From assembly GCF_900156685.1 (NCBI RefSeq), contig NZ_FTOJ01000001.1, forward strand, positions 1 through 64,000: DNA of 64,000 bases. The letters run 5' to 3'. The notes beneath the pieces were generated by a model. That model did no database searches and was not told where the DNA came from. It worked only from the letters and a program-made list of their open reading frames with translations. Origin of the DNA: Chryseobacterium piscicola (GTDB lineage: Bacteria; Bacteroidota; Bacteroidia; Flavobacteriales; Weeksellaceae). Positions 7,150-16,043 of this stretch are shown piece by piece. Made by a program: the position numbers and the translations under genes. Within the stretch, counting starts at the first letter, position 1. Each line of letters begins with the position of its first letter.

Positions 7150-8310
7150 ATGAAGAAAATTTTCAATTCACTTATTTTATACGCAGGATTATTCATCGCC
7201 TTTATTTTGGTTTTGTCTTGTCTGCAATTGTACGAAAATGCCAACCGTTTATTCGGAAATAAAAGCTCTGATAGTAACTATTGGTTGACATTCAGTAAGA
7301 AACTAACTCCGGAAAATATCGGAAGAAAAGAACTTCTTGGTTTTAATGAAAATGATATTTCAAAAATTAAAAACTGGTCTGAGGTAAAAAGTATTTATCC
7401 TTTTTCTGCCAACGAATTTAAAGCTTCGGCCAATGGCGGAGATTTCATTCCCTTTTATACCGATTTATATTTTGAAAGTGTAGATTTGAAAGCGATTGAT
7501 GTTCCTTTATCGGAAAAAGAATTTCAGGTGAAAGGAGACGAAATTCCTATTATTATTTCAAGAGAATATTTGAATCTTTACAACTACGGATTTGCCATCA
7601 ACCAAGGCTTACCGCAGATTTCTGAAGATTTCGCTAAAAAAATTGAAATCAACATCAACATTACTATTAACAAGGAAAACAAAACTTATAGAGGGAAAAT
7701 GGTTGGGCTTTCAGACAGGATTCATTCTGTTTTGATTCCGAAAAAATTCCTTGATTCGCTGAATGCTGCGGCAAAACCTGAGCTTGCCAGCCATCCTAAA
7801 ATTTACAACAGGGTTTTGGTTCAGGTAAAAGATTCGGGAGATGAAGGATTGGTTTCTAAAATGAAAGAAAACGGTTATGAATCTAATCAGGAAAGCCTTC
7901 GATCGGCAAAAATTAAGTCAAAATTATTTCTGGTCTTAAAAGTTATTGCGGTTTTAGGTATTTTCATTTTCGCATTATGCCTTTATATTATTGTAAATTT
8001 TATTAAAATTCAGTTTCTGGAAAAACAGGAAGAAGTTTCTATTAAAAACAGTTTGGGATATTCGCCGAAAAAAATGGTAAGTGATATCAGCAGGAAGTTT
8101 AGTTTAAACTTAATGTTTGTTTTAATTTTAAGTTTAGGGGTGATTGCTGCCGGACAATATCTGCTTGCGAAATCGGATGTTTCTAACGGTTTACTTTCGA
8201 TGTATGTGAATCCGTTTCTGTGGACAGTCATTATCATCATTCCGGTACTTGTGTATTTCTTTGTAAACATTCTGATATACCGCTGGCTACTGAAGTCTTG
8301 GAAATTATAA
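7150..8310 (+). CDS. FtsX/MacB-like ABC permease
   Basis: This 386-residue protein has one N-terminal membrane helix (about 8-28), an extracytoplasmic domain of about 225 residues, and three C-terminal helices (about 262-285, 313-336 and 353-376). This four-helix layout is that of FtsX/MacB/LolC-type permeases. The charged segment between helices 2 and 3 (FLEKQEEVSIKNSLGYSPKK) is the usual coupling region. It is cotranscribed with the ATPase and lipoprotein upstream and followed by a terminator. The transported substrate is unknown. Confidence 0.8.
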   Translation: MKKIFNSLILYAGLFIAFILVLSCLQLYENANRLFGNKSSDSNYWLTFSKKLTPENIGRKELLGFNENDISKIKNWSEVKSIYPFSANEFKASANGGDFIPFYTDLYFESVDLKAIDVPLSEKEFQVKGDEIPIIISREYLNLYNYGFAINQGLPQISEDFAKKIEININITINKENKTYRGKMVGLSDRIHSVLIPKKFLDSLNAAAKPELASHPKIYNRVLVQVKDSGDEGLVSKMKENGYESNQESLRSAKIKSKLFLVLKVIAVLGIFIFALCLYIIVNFIKIQFLEKQEEVSIKNSLGYSPKKMVSDISRKFSLNLMFVLILSLGVIAAGQYLLAKSDVSNGLLSMYVNPFLWTVIIIIPVLVYFFVNILIYRWLLKSWKL

Positions 8311-8313
8311 TAC

Positions 8314-8344
8314 AAAAACGACCATCATTTTGACGGTCGTTTTT
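8314..8344. terminator. bidirectional terminator between convergent genes
   Basis: AAAACGACC and GGTCGTTTT form a stem around an 11-base loop, with A and T runs on either side. It can end both the ABC operon (plus) and the gene at 8365-8868 (minus). Confidence 0.8.
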
Positions 8345-8364
8345 TATTTTTATAGAAGAATATT

Positions 8365-8868
8365 TTAATCTTTGGATCCTAAACCATCCATTGTATCACT
8401 CATTCCTTGCCCAGGTGTTGCTGAATTCATTCGTTCTGAGCCCAAAAAATATAGATTATGTTTAGCTTTTGCTATAATTCCTCTTTCTACATCTTCGGGT
8501 ATGTTGTCGGTAACTTCTTTTCTGATGGGTTCTCCTTCTCTTTGCTTAATGATTTCAATGGCCCCTTTTCCGTCGAGAATAAATTTAGCTTTTTGTGCTT
8601 CTTCATAATTGGCAGTATAAAGCACTACCGTTGTGTTTCCTCTGCTTTTTTTGCTGTACGCATCATGCATTTTCTTGTCACTTGAAAAAATATGATTCCA
8701 AAAATGTTTTGTATTTTCATCATCTTCAAAATTATCTGAAGCCTCTTCATGAATTTTTGATTTTGAAACGGTTATATCTTCGTCTCCAAACCCGTTATTT
8801 ACTAATTCTGCTCTTATTTCCTCCGTATCTACTGTGGGTGGAAATACTGAAATCACTGTGTAAGCCAT
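8365..8868 (-). CDS. general-stress-protein-like protein (YflT-like)
   Basis: The start at 8868 (MAYTVISVFPPTVDTEE) is preferred to the upstream in-frame ATG at 8913, because conservation-like features begin there. The 167-residue soluble protein opens with a beta-alpha-beta segment in which a residue range turns on 'new-angle' phrases such as VDTEEIRAELVNNGFGDEDITV, like the heat-induced YflT / stress protein 17M domain. A later segment (GNTTVVLYTANYEEAQKAKFIL) repeats the pattern. The C-terminus is low complexity and rich in Gly, Ser and Met. No enzyme motif is seen. The stress link is by resemblance only. Confidence 0.55.
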   Translation of the reverse strand: MAYTVISVFPPTVDTEEIRAELVNNGFGDEDITVSKSKIHEEASDNFEDDENTKHFWNHIFSSDKKMHDAYSKKSRGNTTVVLYTANYEEAQKAKFILDGKGAIEIIKQREGEPIRKEVTDNIPEDVERGIIAKAKHNLYFLGSERMNSATPGQGMSDTMDGLGSKD

Positions 8869-9188
8869 AATATTTTGTTTTTGGTTAAGACTGTAGATGC
8901 AAATGGTGTGCAAGAGTAGGCTTAAAAGAATGTTAAAAATAATTTGAAATCATAAAAGTTTTCATCCCTATCTATCTTTGCTTCTTTCATTGCAATTTCA
9001 TTAAAATTATTATCGTTCACATCTCATGACAACTCATTCCCAAATCTTCAATAGAAAACTTTAATAGATAAAAAGGATAAATCCTATATCCATAATCTGA
9101 ATCTACACAAAAATGATAGCTAAGGTAAAATTCTGTTGTGGGATTGAGCGAATCTCATTAGAATTGATTTTTCGTGTAGAATATTCAT

Positions 9189-11306
9189 TTAATCTAAAAA
9201 CCGATTCAAAATATCCACCGCACATTTCGGCAAATTCGTTCCGGGACCAAAAATAAAATCAGCTCCATTCGCATACAAGTATTCATAATCCTGTTGCGGA
9301 ATTACACCACCAACGACAATCGTAATATCTTCTGCACCGAGTTTTTTTAATTCTTCCACGACTTGAGGAACTAAAGTTTTGTGGCCCGCTGCCAAAGAAG
9401 ATACTCCTAAAATATGAATATCATTTTCTACCGCTTGTTTCGCCACCTCTTCCGGAGTTTGAAACAATGGGGCAACATCAACGTCAAATCCCATATCAGC
9501 AAATGCTGTTGCTACCACTTTTGCACCACGGTCATGACCATCCTGTCCCATTTTTGCCACCATAATTCTCGGGCGGCGCCCCTCTTCTTCTTCAAATTTT
9601 TGGGTAAGAGCAAGGGCTTTTCCAAAGTATTCGTTTTTACCTGCATTCATAGCGTAGACTCCCTGTATAGTTCTGATGTTGGCTTTATAGCGTCCGAAAG
9701 TTTCTTCCATAGCATCGCTCATTTCGCCCAAAGTAACTCTTCTGCGAGCCGCTTCGATACATAATGCCAAAAGATTTCCGTTTCCTGTTTTTGCAGACTC
9801 CCGGATTTCGTTTAAAACTTCTTCAACCGCTTCAGAATTTCTGCTCAGTTTTATAGATTCTAGTCTTTCGATTTGTTTTCTGCGAACTTCGGTGTTATCA
9901 ATATCTAAAATCTCCAATTGCATCTGTTTTAAATTTGATTTAAAAGAGTTGACACCGATGATAAATTCTTCGCCACTATCGATTTTAGCCTGCTTTATTG
10001 CAGAAGCTTCCTCAATTCTCATTTTCGGAATTCCGGCTTCAATGGCTTTCGTCATTCCGCCCTCTTTCTCTACCTCATCGATGAATTTCATAGCTTCTTC
10101 AATCATCTGCTGAGTTAAAGCTTCTACCAAATTGCTTCCACCCATAGGATCTACCACATCACAAATTCCGCTTTCCTGTTGAAGAATAATTTGAGTATTT
10201 CTCGCAATTTTCGCTGAATAATCTGTAGGAAGAGCAATAGCTTCATCCAAAGCGTTTGTGTGCAAAGATTGGGTTCCACCTAAAGCTGAAGACAAAGCTT
10301 CGATGGCAGTTCTTGTGATATTGTTAAAAGGTTCTTGTTCTGTTAAAGACCATCCGGAAGTCTGAGAATGGGTTCTTAATGCTAAAGATTTTGGGTTTTG
10401 AGGATTAAATTGCTTCAACAATGTTGCCCAAATATATCTTGCTGCACGCATTTTTGCAATTTCCATGAAGTGATTCATCCCAATTGCCCAGAAAAATGAC
10501 AACCTTGGAGCAAAATCATCTACATTCATACCTGCTTTTATTCCGGTTCTTACATATTCTAACCCATCGGCTAAAGTGTAAGCCATTTCCAAAACCGGCG
10601 TGGCACCTGCTTCCTGCATGTGGTATCCGGAAATTGAAATGGAGTTGAATTTTGGAATATTTTTAGAAGTATATTCAAAAATATCAGCAATAATCTTCAT
10701 GGAAGGTGTTGGCGGATAAATGTAAGTATTACGCACCATAAATTCTTTCAAAATATCATTCTGAATGGTTCCTGAAAGCTTATCTTGGGAAACGCCTTGT
10801 TCTTCTGCCGCAACAATATAAAAAGAAAGAATCGGTAAAACGGCACCATTCATCGTCATAGAAACTGAGATTTCATCCAATGGAATTTCATTAAACAAAA
10901 TTTTCATATCTTCAACAGAATCAATAGCAACACCGGCTTTTCCCACATCACCAACTACTCTTGCGTGATCCGAATCATAGCCTCTGTGTGTAGCCAAATC
11001 GAATGCCACGGAAAGGCCTTTTTGCCCGGCTGCCAAGTTTCTTCTGTAAAAAGCATTAGATTCTTCTGCTGTAGAAAATCCTGCGTATTGGCGAACTGTC
11101 CAAGGTTTCTGAACATACATCGTAGAGTAAGGTCCTCTTAAAAAAGGGGCAATTCCGGGAGAACTGTCTGCTATACTTTTATCTTTAATATCTTCAGCTG
11201 TATATTTTGACTTTAATTCTAATCCGTCTTTCTCGAATTGATAAATTTCAAGATGCTTTTCTAATATACTAAACTGGGGATTTTTGTTTTGAATTTCCCT
11301 TCTCAT
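9189..11306 (-). CDS. scpA: methylmalonyl-CoA mutase large subunit
   Basis: The 705-residue protein has the full two-domain structure: a TIM-barrel substrate domain (about 50-450) and a C-terminal cobalamin-binding domain (about 578-705). The B12 signature QDGHDRG supplies the lower axial ligand His591. His229 in [10 protein letters not shown] matches the catalytic His of the family. The enzyme interconverts (R)-methylmalonyl-CoA and succinyl-CoA in propionate metabolism. The small subunit gene, which often lies directly upstream, is absent: the upstream neighbour is a prolyl oligopeptidase. It must be elsewhere, or the enzyme works as a homodimer. Confidence 0.95.
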   Translation of the reverse strand: MRREIQNKNPQFSILEKHLEIYQFEKDGLELKSKYTAEDIKDKSIADSSPGIAPFLRGPYSTMYVQKPWTVRQYAGFSTAEESNAFYRRNLAAGQKGLSVAFDLATHRGYDSDHARVVGDVGKAGVAIDSVEDMKILFNEIPLDEISVSMTMNGAVLPILSFYIVAAEEQGVSQDKLSGTIQNDILKEFMVRNTYIYPPTPSMKIIADIFEYTSKNIPKFNSISISGYHMQEAGATPVLEMAYTLADGLEYVRTGIKAGMNVDDFAPRLSFFWAIGMNHFMEIAKMRAARYIWATLLKQFNPQNPKSLALRTHSQTSGWSLTEQEPFNNITRTAIEALSSALGGTQSLHTNALDEAIALPTDYSAKIARNTQIILQQESGICDVVDPMGGSNLVEALTQQMIEEAMKFIDEVEKEGGMTKAIEAGIPKMRIEEASAIKQAKIDSGEEFIIGVNSFKSNLKQMQLEILDIDNTEVRRKQIERLESIKLSRNSEAVEEVLNEIRESAKTGNGNLLALCIEAARRRVTLGEMSDAMEETFGRYKANIRTIQGVYAMNAGKNEYFGKALALTQKFEEEEGRRPRIMVAKMGQDGHDRGAKVVATAFADMGFDVDVAPLFQTPEEVAKQAVENDIHILGVSSLAAGHKTLVPQVVEELKKLGAEDITIVVGGVIPQQDYEYLYANGADFIFGPGTNLPKCAVDILNRFLD

Positions 11307-11464
11307 GAGTTCTGATTTAAGACCTTAAAAGTAAGCATTTTTGAGAGAATGTATTGTGATTGATTTTCAATATAAAACAACGAATATAAAACACATTAGT
11401 CACAAAAGAATTTTGATATTTACACTGCAGAAAAGAACACTGCATCTTATTTGGCTAAAGTGCT

Positions 11465-11502
11465 AAAAAAAGCGAGACTGTACTTACAATCTCGCTTTTT
11501 TT
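11465..11502 (-). terminator. terminator of the prolyl oligopeptidase gene
   Basis: AAAAAAAGCGAGA and TCTCGCTTTTTTT form a 13-bp stem with a 12-base loop, about 50 bases past the stop at 11551. It separates that gene from the mutase gene downstream. Confidence 0.8.
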
Positions 11503-11550
11503 AAAATTTCTCATTACAAACCAGTTCATTACTGGAAATGACGGTAATAA

Positions 11551-13662
11551 TTATTTATTCAGCTTTTTTATTCCCATTTCATACAAAGCAAAAGAAATTA
11601 AATCTGCATTTTCACTGATCACCTGATCGGTAGCTCTTCCTGCTCCGTGACCTGCATTTTTCTCAATTCTTACCAAAATAGGGTTGGTACACTTCTGTTT
11701 TTCCTGCAATTCTGCACCAAACTTAAATGAATGTGCCGGAACAACCCTGTCATCATGATCACTCGTGATAATCATCGTTGAAGGGTAACAAGTTCCTGCT
11801 TTTACATTATGAACCGGAGAATAAGATTTAAGATAATTAAACATTTCTTTGTTGTCTTCGGCAGTTCCGTAGTCGTAAGACCAACCCGCTCCTGCAGTGA
11901 ATTTGTTGTATCTCAACATATCTAAAACGCCAACTCCCGGGAAAGCTACTTTAGCCAAATCCGGACGCATCGTCATGGTTGCACCAACCAACAATCCGCC
12001 GTTTGACCTTCCCGAAAGTGCCATATATTCTTTTGAAGTATAACCTTTGTTTTGAAGATATTCTCCTGCAGCAATGAAATCTTCGAATACATTTTTCTTA
12101 TCCATTTTAGTTCCTGCATCGTGCCATTTCTTCCCATATTCTCCACCTCCACGGATGTTTGGAACAGCATAAATCCCGCCATTTTCCATCCAGATTGCAT
12201 TCACTACAGAGAATGAAGGTTGTAAACTAATATTAAAACCACCGTAAGAATAGAGCATCGTTGGGTTTTTCCCGTTGAGTTTAATTCCTTTTTTATAATT
12301 AATCATCATCGGAACTTTTGTTCCGTCTTTTGACGTGTAGAATACTTGTTCCGAAACATAATCTTCAGGATTAAATTTCACATTAGGTTTTTGATAAACT
12401 TCGGATTTTCCCGTATCTGCATTGAATTTATACGTCGTTCCTGGTGTAATGTAGTTGCTGAAAGAGTAATACATTTCTTTTTCGGTTTCTTTACCTCCAA
12501 AACCGCCTACATTTCCTTTTCCGGGAAGAGAAATTTCTCTGATGAGTTTTCCTGTTTTGTCGAATTGTTTTACTTTATCAATTGCATCAACCATGTAAGT
12601 TGCGAAGAAATAACCGCCACCGCCGGAGATCCCCAATACATTATCTGTTTCAGGAATTAGGTCTTTCCATGTTTCAGGAGATGGGTTTTGAATGGTAGTT
12701 TTTACCAGACGCATATTGGGAGCGTCTTTATCTGTGAAAATGAAAAGATTGTCGCCTTCTGTATCTACAATATTTACGTTGATATCAAAGCCTTTATTGA
12801 TCTGTACGAAGTCTCCTCCTTTTTTTAAATCTTTGATATACAATTCGTTTCCGTTGGTCGCATTGGCTGCAGAAATAATTAAAAACCTCTGGTCTTCCGA
12901 AACGCTTGCTCCTAAATATCTTCTCGGTGTTTTATCTCCTCCGAAAATCAACTGATCTGCAGCCTGTTTTGTGCCTAATTTGTGGAAGAAAACTTTATGT
13001 TTATCCGTCATTCCAGATAATACGGTTCCTTCTTTTGGTTTGTCGTAGCTAGAATAGTAAAAACCTTCATCGCCATGCCAAGAAATTCCGCTGAATTTTA
13101 CATCAACAATGGTTTCGTCTATTTGTTTTTTGGTTATAGCATCGATGATGATGATTTTATTCCAGTCGCTTCCACCTTCTGAAATGGCATAAGCTGCTAA
13201 GTTTCCCTTTTTATTGAAAGACAGACTTGAAAGTGACGTCGTTCCTTTTTCTGAAAATTTATTTGGATCTAAAAAAACTTCTGTCGTTTTGGTTTTATTA
13301 TCGGTTCTGTACAAAACAGATTGCGCCTGAAGCCCGTTATTTTTATAGTAATACGTGTAATCTCCTTCTTTGAAAGGTGCACCGATTTTTTCGTAATTCC
13401 AGATGTCTGTCAGCTGCTTTACAATTTCCTTTCTGAAAGGAATTTTAGATAAATAATTCTGGCTGTAGGCAACTTCCTCGTCTACCCATTTTTTGGTAGG
13501 TTCAGAATCATTTTCCAAATCTCTGTACGGGTCTGCAACTGCAGTTCCGAAATAAGTATCGGTTTGATTTCCTTTTATAGCTTTAGGATAATTCATTTTT
13601 TGGGAATAAAACGTAGCTGAAAACAATACTCCAGCTGTTAACAATATTGGTTTAAGATTCAT
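11551..13662 (-). CDS. prolyl oligopeptidase (S9A), secreted
   Basis: The start is the ATG at 13662 (MNLKPILL). The frame can be read from a TTG at 13680, but the ATG begins a clean signal peptide ending near FYSQ. The 703-residue enzyme has an N-terminal seven-blade propeller (about 75-430) and a C-terminal alpha/beta hydrolase. The nucleophile Ser553 is in SGRSNGG, the Asp in SDHDDRVVP (about 637) and the His672 in AGHGAGRATDQ. It cleaves after proline in short peptides. Size and signal match the periplasmic prolyl endopeptidase known from Flavobacterium meningosepticum. It is followed by a terminator and appears monocistronic. Confidence 0.93.
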   Translation of the reverse strand: MNLKPILLTAGVLFSATFYSQKMNYPKAIKGNQTDTYFGTAVADPYRDLENDSEPTKKWVDEEVAYSQNYLSKIPFRKEIVKQLTDIWNYEKIGAPFKEGDYTYYYKNNGLQAQSVLYRTDNKTKTTEVFLDPNKFSEKGTTSLSSLSFNKKGNLAAYAISEGGSDWNKIIIIDAITKKQIDETIVDVKFSGISWHGDEGFYYSSYDKPKEGTVLSGMTDKHKVFFHKLGTKQAADQLIFGGDKTPRRYLGASVSEDQRFLIISAANATNGNELYIKDLKKGGDFVQINKGFDINVNIVDTEGDNLFIFTDKDAPNMRLVKTTIQNPSPETWKDLIPETDNVLGISGGGGYFFATYMVDAIDKVKQFDKTGKLIREISLPGKGNVGGFGGKETEKEMYYSFSNYITPGTTYKFNADTGKSEVYQKPNVKFNPEDYVSEQVFYTSKDGTKVPMMINYKKGIKLNGKNPTMLYSYGGFNISLQPSFSVVNAIWMENGGIYAVPNIRGGGEYGKKWHDAGTKMDKKNVFEDFIAAGEYLQNKGYTSKEYMALSGRSNGGLLVGATMTMRPDLAKVAFPGVGVLDMLRYNKFTAGAGWSYDYGTAEDNKEMFNYLKSYSPVHNVKAGTCYPSTMIITSDHDDRVVPAHSFKFGAELQEKQKCTNPILVRIEKNAGHGAGRATDQVISENADLISFALYEMGIKKLNK

Positions 13663-13705
13663 TGCGAATGATTTTCTCAAAAATAAGGAAAGTTGCGGGA
13701 ATAAA

Positions 13706-13730
13706 AAAAGCTTCTGTGAAAGAAGCTTTT
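13706..13730 (-). terminator. terminator after the secreted protein gene
   Basis: AAAAGCTTCT and AGAAGCTTTT form a 10-bp stem with loop GTGAA. On the minus strand it ends in a T run and lies 20 bases past the stop at 13750. Confidence 0.75.
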
Positions 13731-13749
13731 GAATTCAATAATCGGTTAT

Positions 13750-14292
13750 TTAAAAAGTCTTTTCTTCTTTTCTACGAACTAATTTGTTTCCTTTTACTTT
13801 GTAAGTTATGTTATAATGTTCTCCACTTAATCCTACATGCATGACGTAAGAAATTAAATTATTTTTAGCTTCTATATCATTATATTGGGATGATGAATAT
13901 TCTCCAATTCTATAATATAAGATGTGTAAATCTTCAAGTTGTATTTCTTGTCCGTTTCTATGAACCTGCTCCACTTTGTCATAAGTCACTTTCCAATCAT
14001 CTCTATAACTCTCATTTTCTAGATCACTTTTAAAATCATCAGTTTCATAATATAGTATATCTACAAAATCTAATAAAATTTTATCTGAGAACTTTGAAAA
14101 ATTCGGTTGCGTTTTTAAATCTTTAATTGTTGCTAGCTTAAAATATCTATCATAATACATATTCTTTTCTGATTCTTTTAAAGATTGATATTCTTTCCTA
14201 AGTTCAGGAATTGAATTGATTTTTGAAAATCTGTTTTGTGAAAATACTGTAACACTTACAGTAAGCATAAAAAGTAAAAAGATTTTTTGCAT
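13750..14292 (-). CDS. small secreted protein of unknown function
   Basis: The 180-residue protein begins with a signal peptide (MQKIFLLFMLTVSVTVFSQ). The mature part is charged and rich in Tyr, Asp and Lys, with two-helix-like stretches near 30-50 and a basic tail (KLVRRKEEK). No lipobox, metal motif or known domain is seen. It stands alone between the tRNA operon terminator and the prolyl oligopeptidase gene, with its own terminator. The function is unknown; export to the periplasm is probable. Confidence 0.6.
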   Translation of the reverse strand: MQKIFLLFMLTVSVTVFSQNRFSKINSIPELRKEYQSLKESEKNMYYDRYFKLATIKDLKTQPNFSKFSDKILLDFVDILYYETDDFKSDLENESYRDDWKVTYDKVEQVHRNGQEIQLEDLHILYYRIGEYSSSQYNDIEAKNNLISYVMHVGLSGEHYNITYKVKGNKLVRRKEEKTF

Positions 14293-14447
14293 TTGTTTGT
14301 TTATTAAAATTAATTTCCAAATATATTAACTAATCATTCATTATTTTTACGGGATCACGTAATTACAATAAAAAAATCAGATTTAGATTAAGAAATTTGC
14401 CTAGCCCCCAAGTTTTGGAATTGATCCCCATGAATAGGCATAAAATA

Positions 14448-14477
14448 AAAAACTCTCAGAATAATCTGAGAGTTTTT
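14448..14477 (-). terminator. terminator of the folC-tRNA transcript
   Basis: AAAAACTCTCAGA and TCTGAGAGTTTTT form a perfect 13-bp stem with loop ATAA, starting two bases past the 3' end of the last tRNA. It ends the minus-strand tRNA transcript. Confidence 0.85.
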
Positions 14478-14478
14478 G

Positions 14479-14553
14479 TGGGCCCTGAGGGATTCGAACC
14501 CCCGACCCTCTGGGTGTAAACCAGATGCTCTGAACCAACTGAGCTAAGAGCCC
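14479..14553 (-). tRNA. tRNA-Val (TAC), copy 2
   Basis: A complete cloverleaf is seen on the minus strand: acceptor GGGCTCT pairs with AGGGCCC, the D arm has AGCTCAGTTGGTT, the anticodon stem TCTGG/CCAGA holds the loop TTTACAC with anticodon TAC, and the T arm contains GGTTCGAAT. The 3' CCA is not encoded. The sequence is identical to the copy at 14587-14661. Confidence 0.95.
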
Positions 14554-14586
14554 TGAATTTTTTTGAAAGGTTTCAGTAAACCTTTG

Positions 14587-14661
14587 TGGGCCCTGAGGGA
14601 TTCGAACCCCCGACCCTCTGGGTGTAAACCAGATGCTCTGAACCAACTGAGCTAAGAGCCC
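14587..14661 (-). tRNA. tRNA-Val (TAC), copy 1
   Basis: This gene is identical to the one 33 bases downstream, with anticodon TAC in the loop TTTACAC. It starts 39 bases past the folC stop on the same strand, with no TAnnTTTG element in between, so the pair is probably processed from a transcript shared with folC. Confidence 0.95.
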
Positions 14662-14700
14662 TAGACGATTTCTCGTTTTGAGTGGTGCAAATATACACAC

Positions 14701-15945
14701 TTATTTTATATCAGTCAAGTTTTTTTCTAAAAATTCTCCAACAACAAAGTTACTTCCGCCAATAAAAATCATTTCTTCATTTGTACACTTCTGTTTTGCA
14801 GAAAGATACGCTTCCTGCACCGAATCGAAAATTTTATAAAATATTTTTGAATTTTTTAGCAAAACTTCATAATCTAAAGGATGTCTTCCTCTTTCGATGC
14901 TCGGTTTTGCAAAATAAAACTCAGAATTTTCGGGAAGAATAGACATTACGTCATCAATTTTCTTGTCATTCACAAAACCTAAAACAATATGTTTCCGTTT
15001 CGGAATTGAATTTAACTGTGAAAAAACATATTCCAAACCTGCCTGATTGTGTCCCGTATCACAGATTGTAAGCGGATTTTGAGAGAATTCAAACCACCGA
15101 CCGATGAAACCCGTATTTTGATGCACCTTTATCAGTCCGGTTTTAATGTTTTCATCAGAAATATTGAAATTCTGCTTCTTCAATTCATCAATTAAAGCCA
15201 AAACTACTTTTATATTTTTTTGCTGATAATTTCCTTTTAAATCGGATTTCAGCTCTGTTTCGAATAATGTAGCATCAATAAACGGAGCATTTTCCTTTTC
15301 GGCTTTGGCTATAATGATGTTTTTTACCAATTCATTTTCATCTCCGAAAATAATTGGAGTTTCTGGCTTAATAATGCCAGCCTTCTCAAATGCTATCTCT
15401 TGGATCGTATTTCCCAAAATATTTTGATGATCAAGCTGAACATTGGTAATAGCTGATACTATAGGCTTAATGATGTTTGTGGAGTCTAATCTTCCTCCTA
15501 AACCAACTTCTATAATTGCAAAATCTACTTTTTTTTGAGCGAAATATTCAAACGCCATAATGGTTGTAAATTCAAAGAAGGAAGGCTGGATGTCTTCCGG
15601 AAGGGTTTTCAGTTTTTGAATAAAATTATAAACAAATTTTTTATCGCCGTTTTCTCCGTTAACTTTGATTCTTTCGGTAAAATCAATAAGATGGGGAGAA
15701 TTGTACAAACCTACCGTATAACCAGCTTCTTGAAGAACTGAAGCCAGCATATTGCTGGTAGAACCTTTACCATTGGTTCCACCGATGTGGATGCATTTTA
15801 TTTTTTCTTGTGGATTTCCAAAAAAAGCACAAAGTCTGGTAATGTTTTCCAATCCAGGTTTGTAGGCCTTCTCACCATCAATCTGATAATTTGGAGCTTG
15901 TACGAAAAGCCATTCTACAGCTTCTTGGTATTGCTGATTTGTCAT
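14701..15945 (-). CDS. folC: bifunctional folylpolyglutamate / dihydrofolate synthase
   Basis: The 414-residue Mur-ligase-type enzyme adds L-glutamate to folates, and in many bacteria also makes dihydrofolate from dihydropteroate. The ATP-binding loop GTNGKGST is at 56-63. The segment IEVGLGGRLDSTNII that follows is characteristic of FolC, as is GDTGH-like ICDTGHNQAG in the C-terminal domain. The length is usual for the family. It is cytoplasmic. Two tRNA-Val genes follow on the same strand, and the gene is divergent from the TolC-family gene at 16044. Confidence 0.93.
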   Translation of the reverse strand: MTNQQYQEAVEWLFVQAPNYQIDGEKAYKPGLENITRLCAFFGNPQEKIKCIHIGGTNGKGSTSNMLASVLQEAGYTVGLYNSPHLIDFTERIKVNGENGDKKFVYNFIQKLKTLPEDIQPSFFEFTTIMAFEYFAQKKVDFAIIEVGLGGRLDSTNIIKPIVSAITNVQLDHQNILGNTIQEIAFEKAGIIKPETPIIFGDENELVKNIIIAKAEKENAPFIDATLFETELKSDLKGNYQQKNIKVVLALIDELKKQNFNISDENIKTGLIKVHQNTGFIGRWFEFSQNPLTICDTGHNQAGLEYVFSQLNSIPKRKHIVLGFVNDKKIDDVMSILPENSEFYFAKPSIERGRHPLDYEVLLKNSKIFYKIFDSVQEAYLSAKQKCTNEEMIFIGGSNFVVGEFLEKNLTDIK

Positions 15946-16043
15946 GCTACAAAATTCTTGAAAGTTTTTTTAAAAAAAAATATAAATTTCACATCTGTTG
16001 TAACTTTTTTGCAATGAGATCGTCTAATTTGAAAAAAGCTGAT

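Noticed and set aside
9414-9764. Plus-strand open frame inside the mutase gene (and many similar ones)
   Set aside because: It is a shadow in another frame of a clearly identified gene.
14401-14700. A 99-codon open frame with the phrase LLAQLVQSIWFTPRGSGVRIPQGPQ repeated twice
   Set aside because: It is an artefact of reading the two identical tRNA-Val genes in a protein frame.
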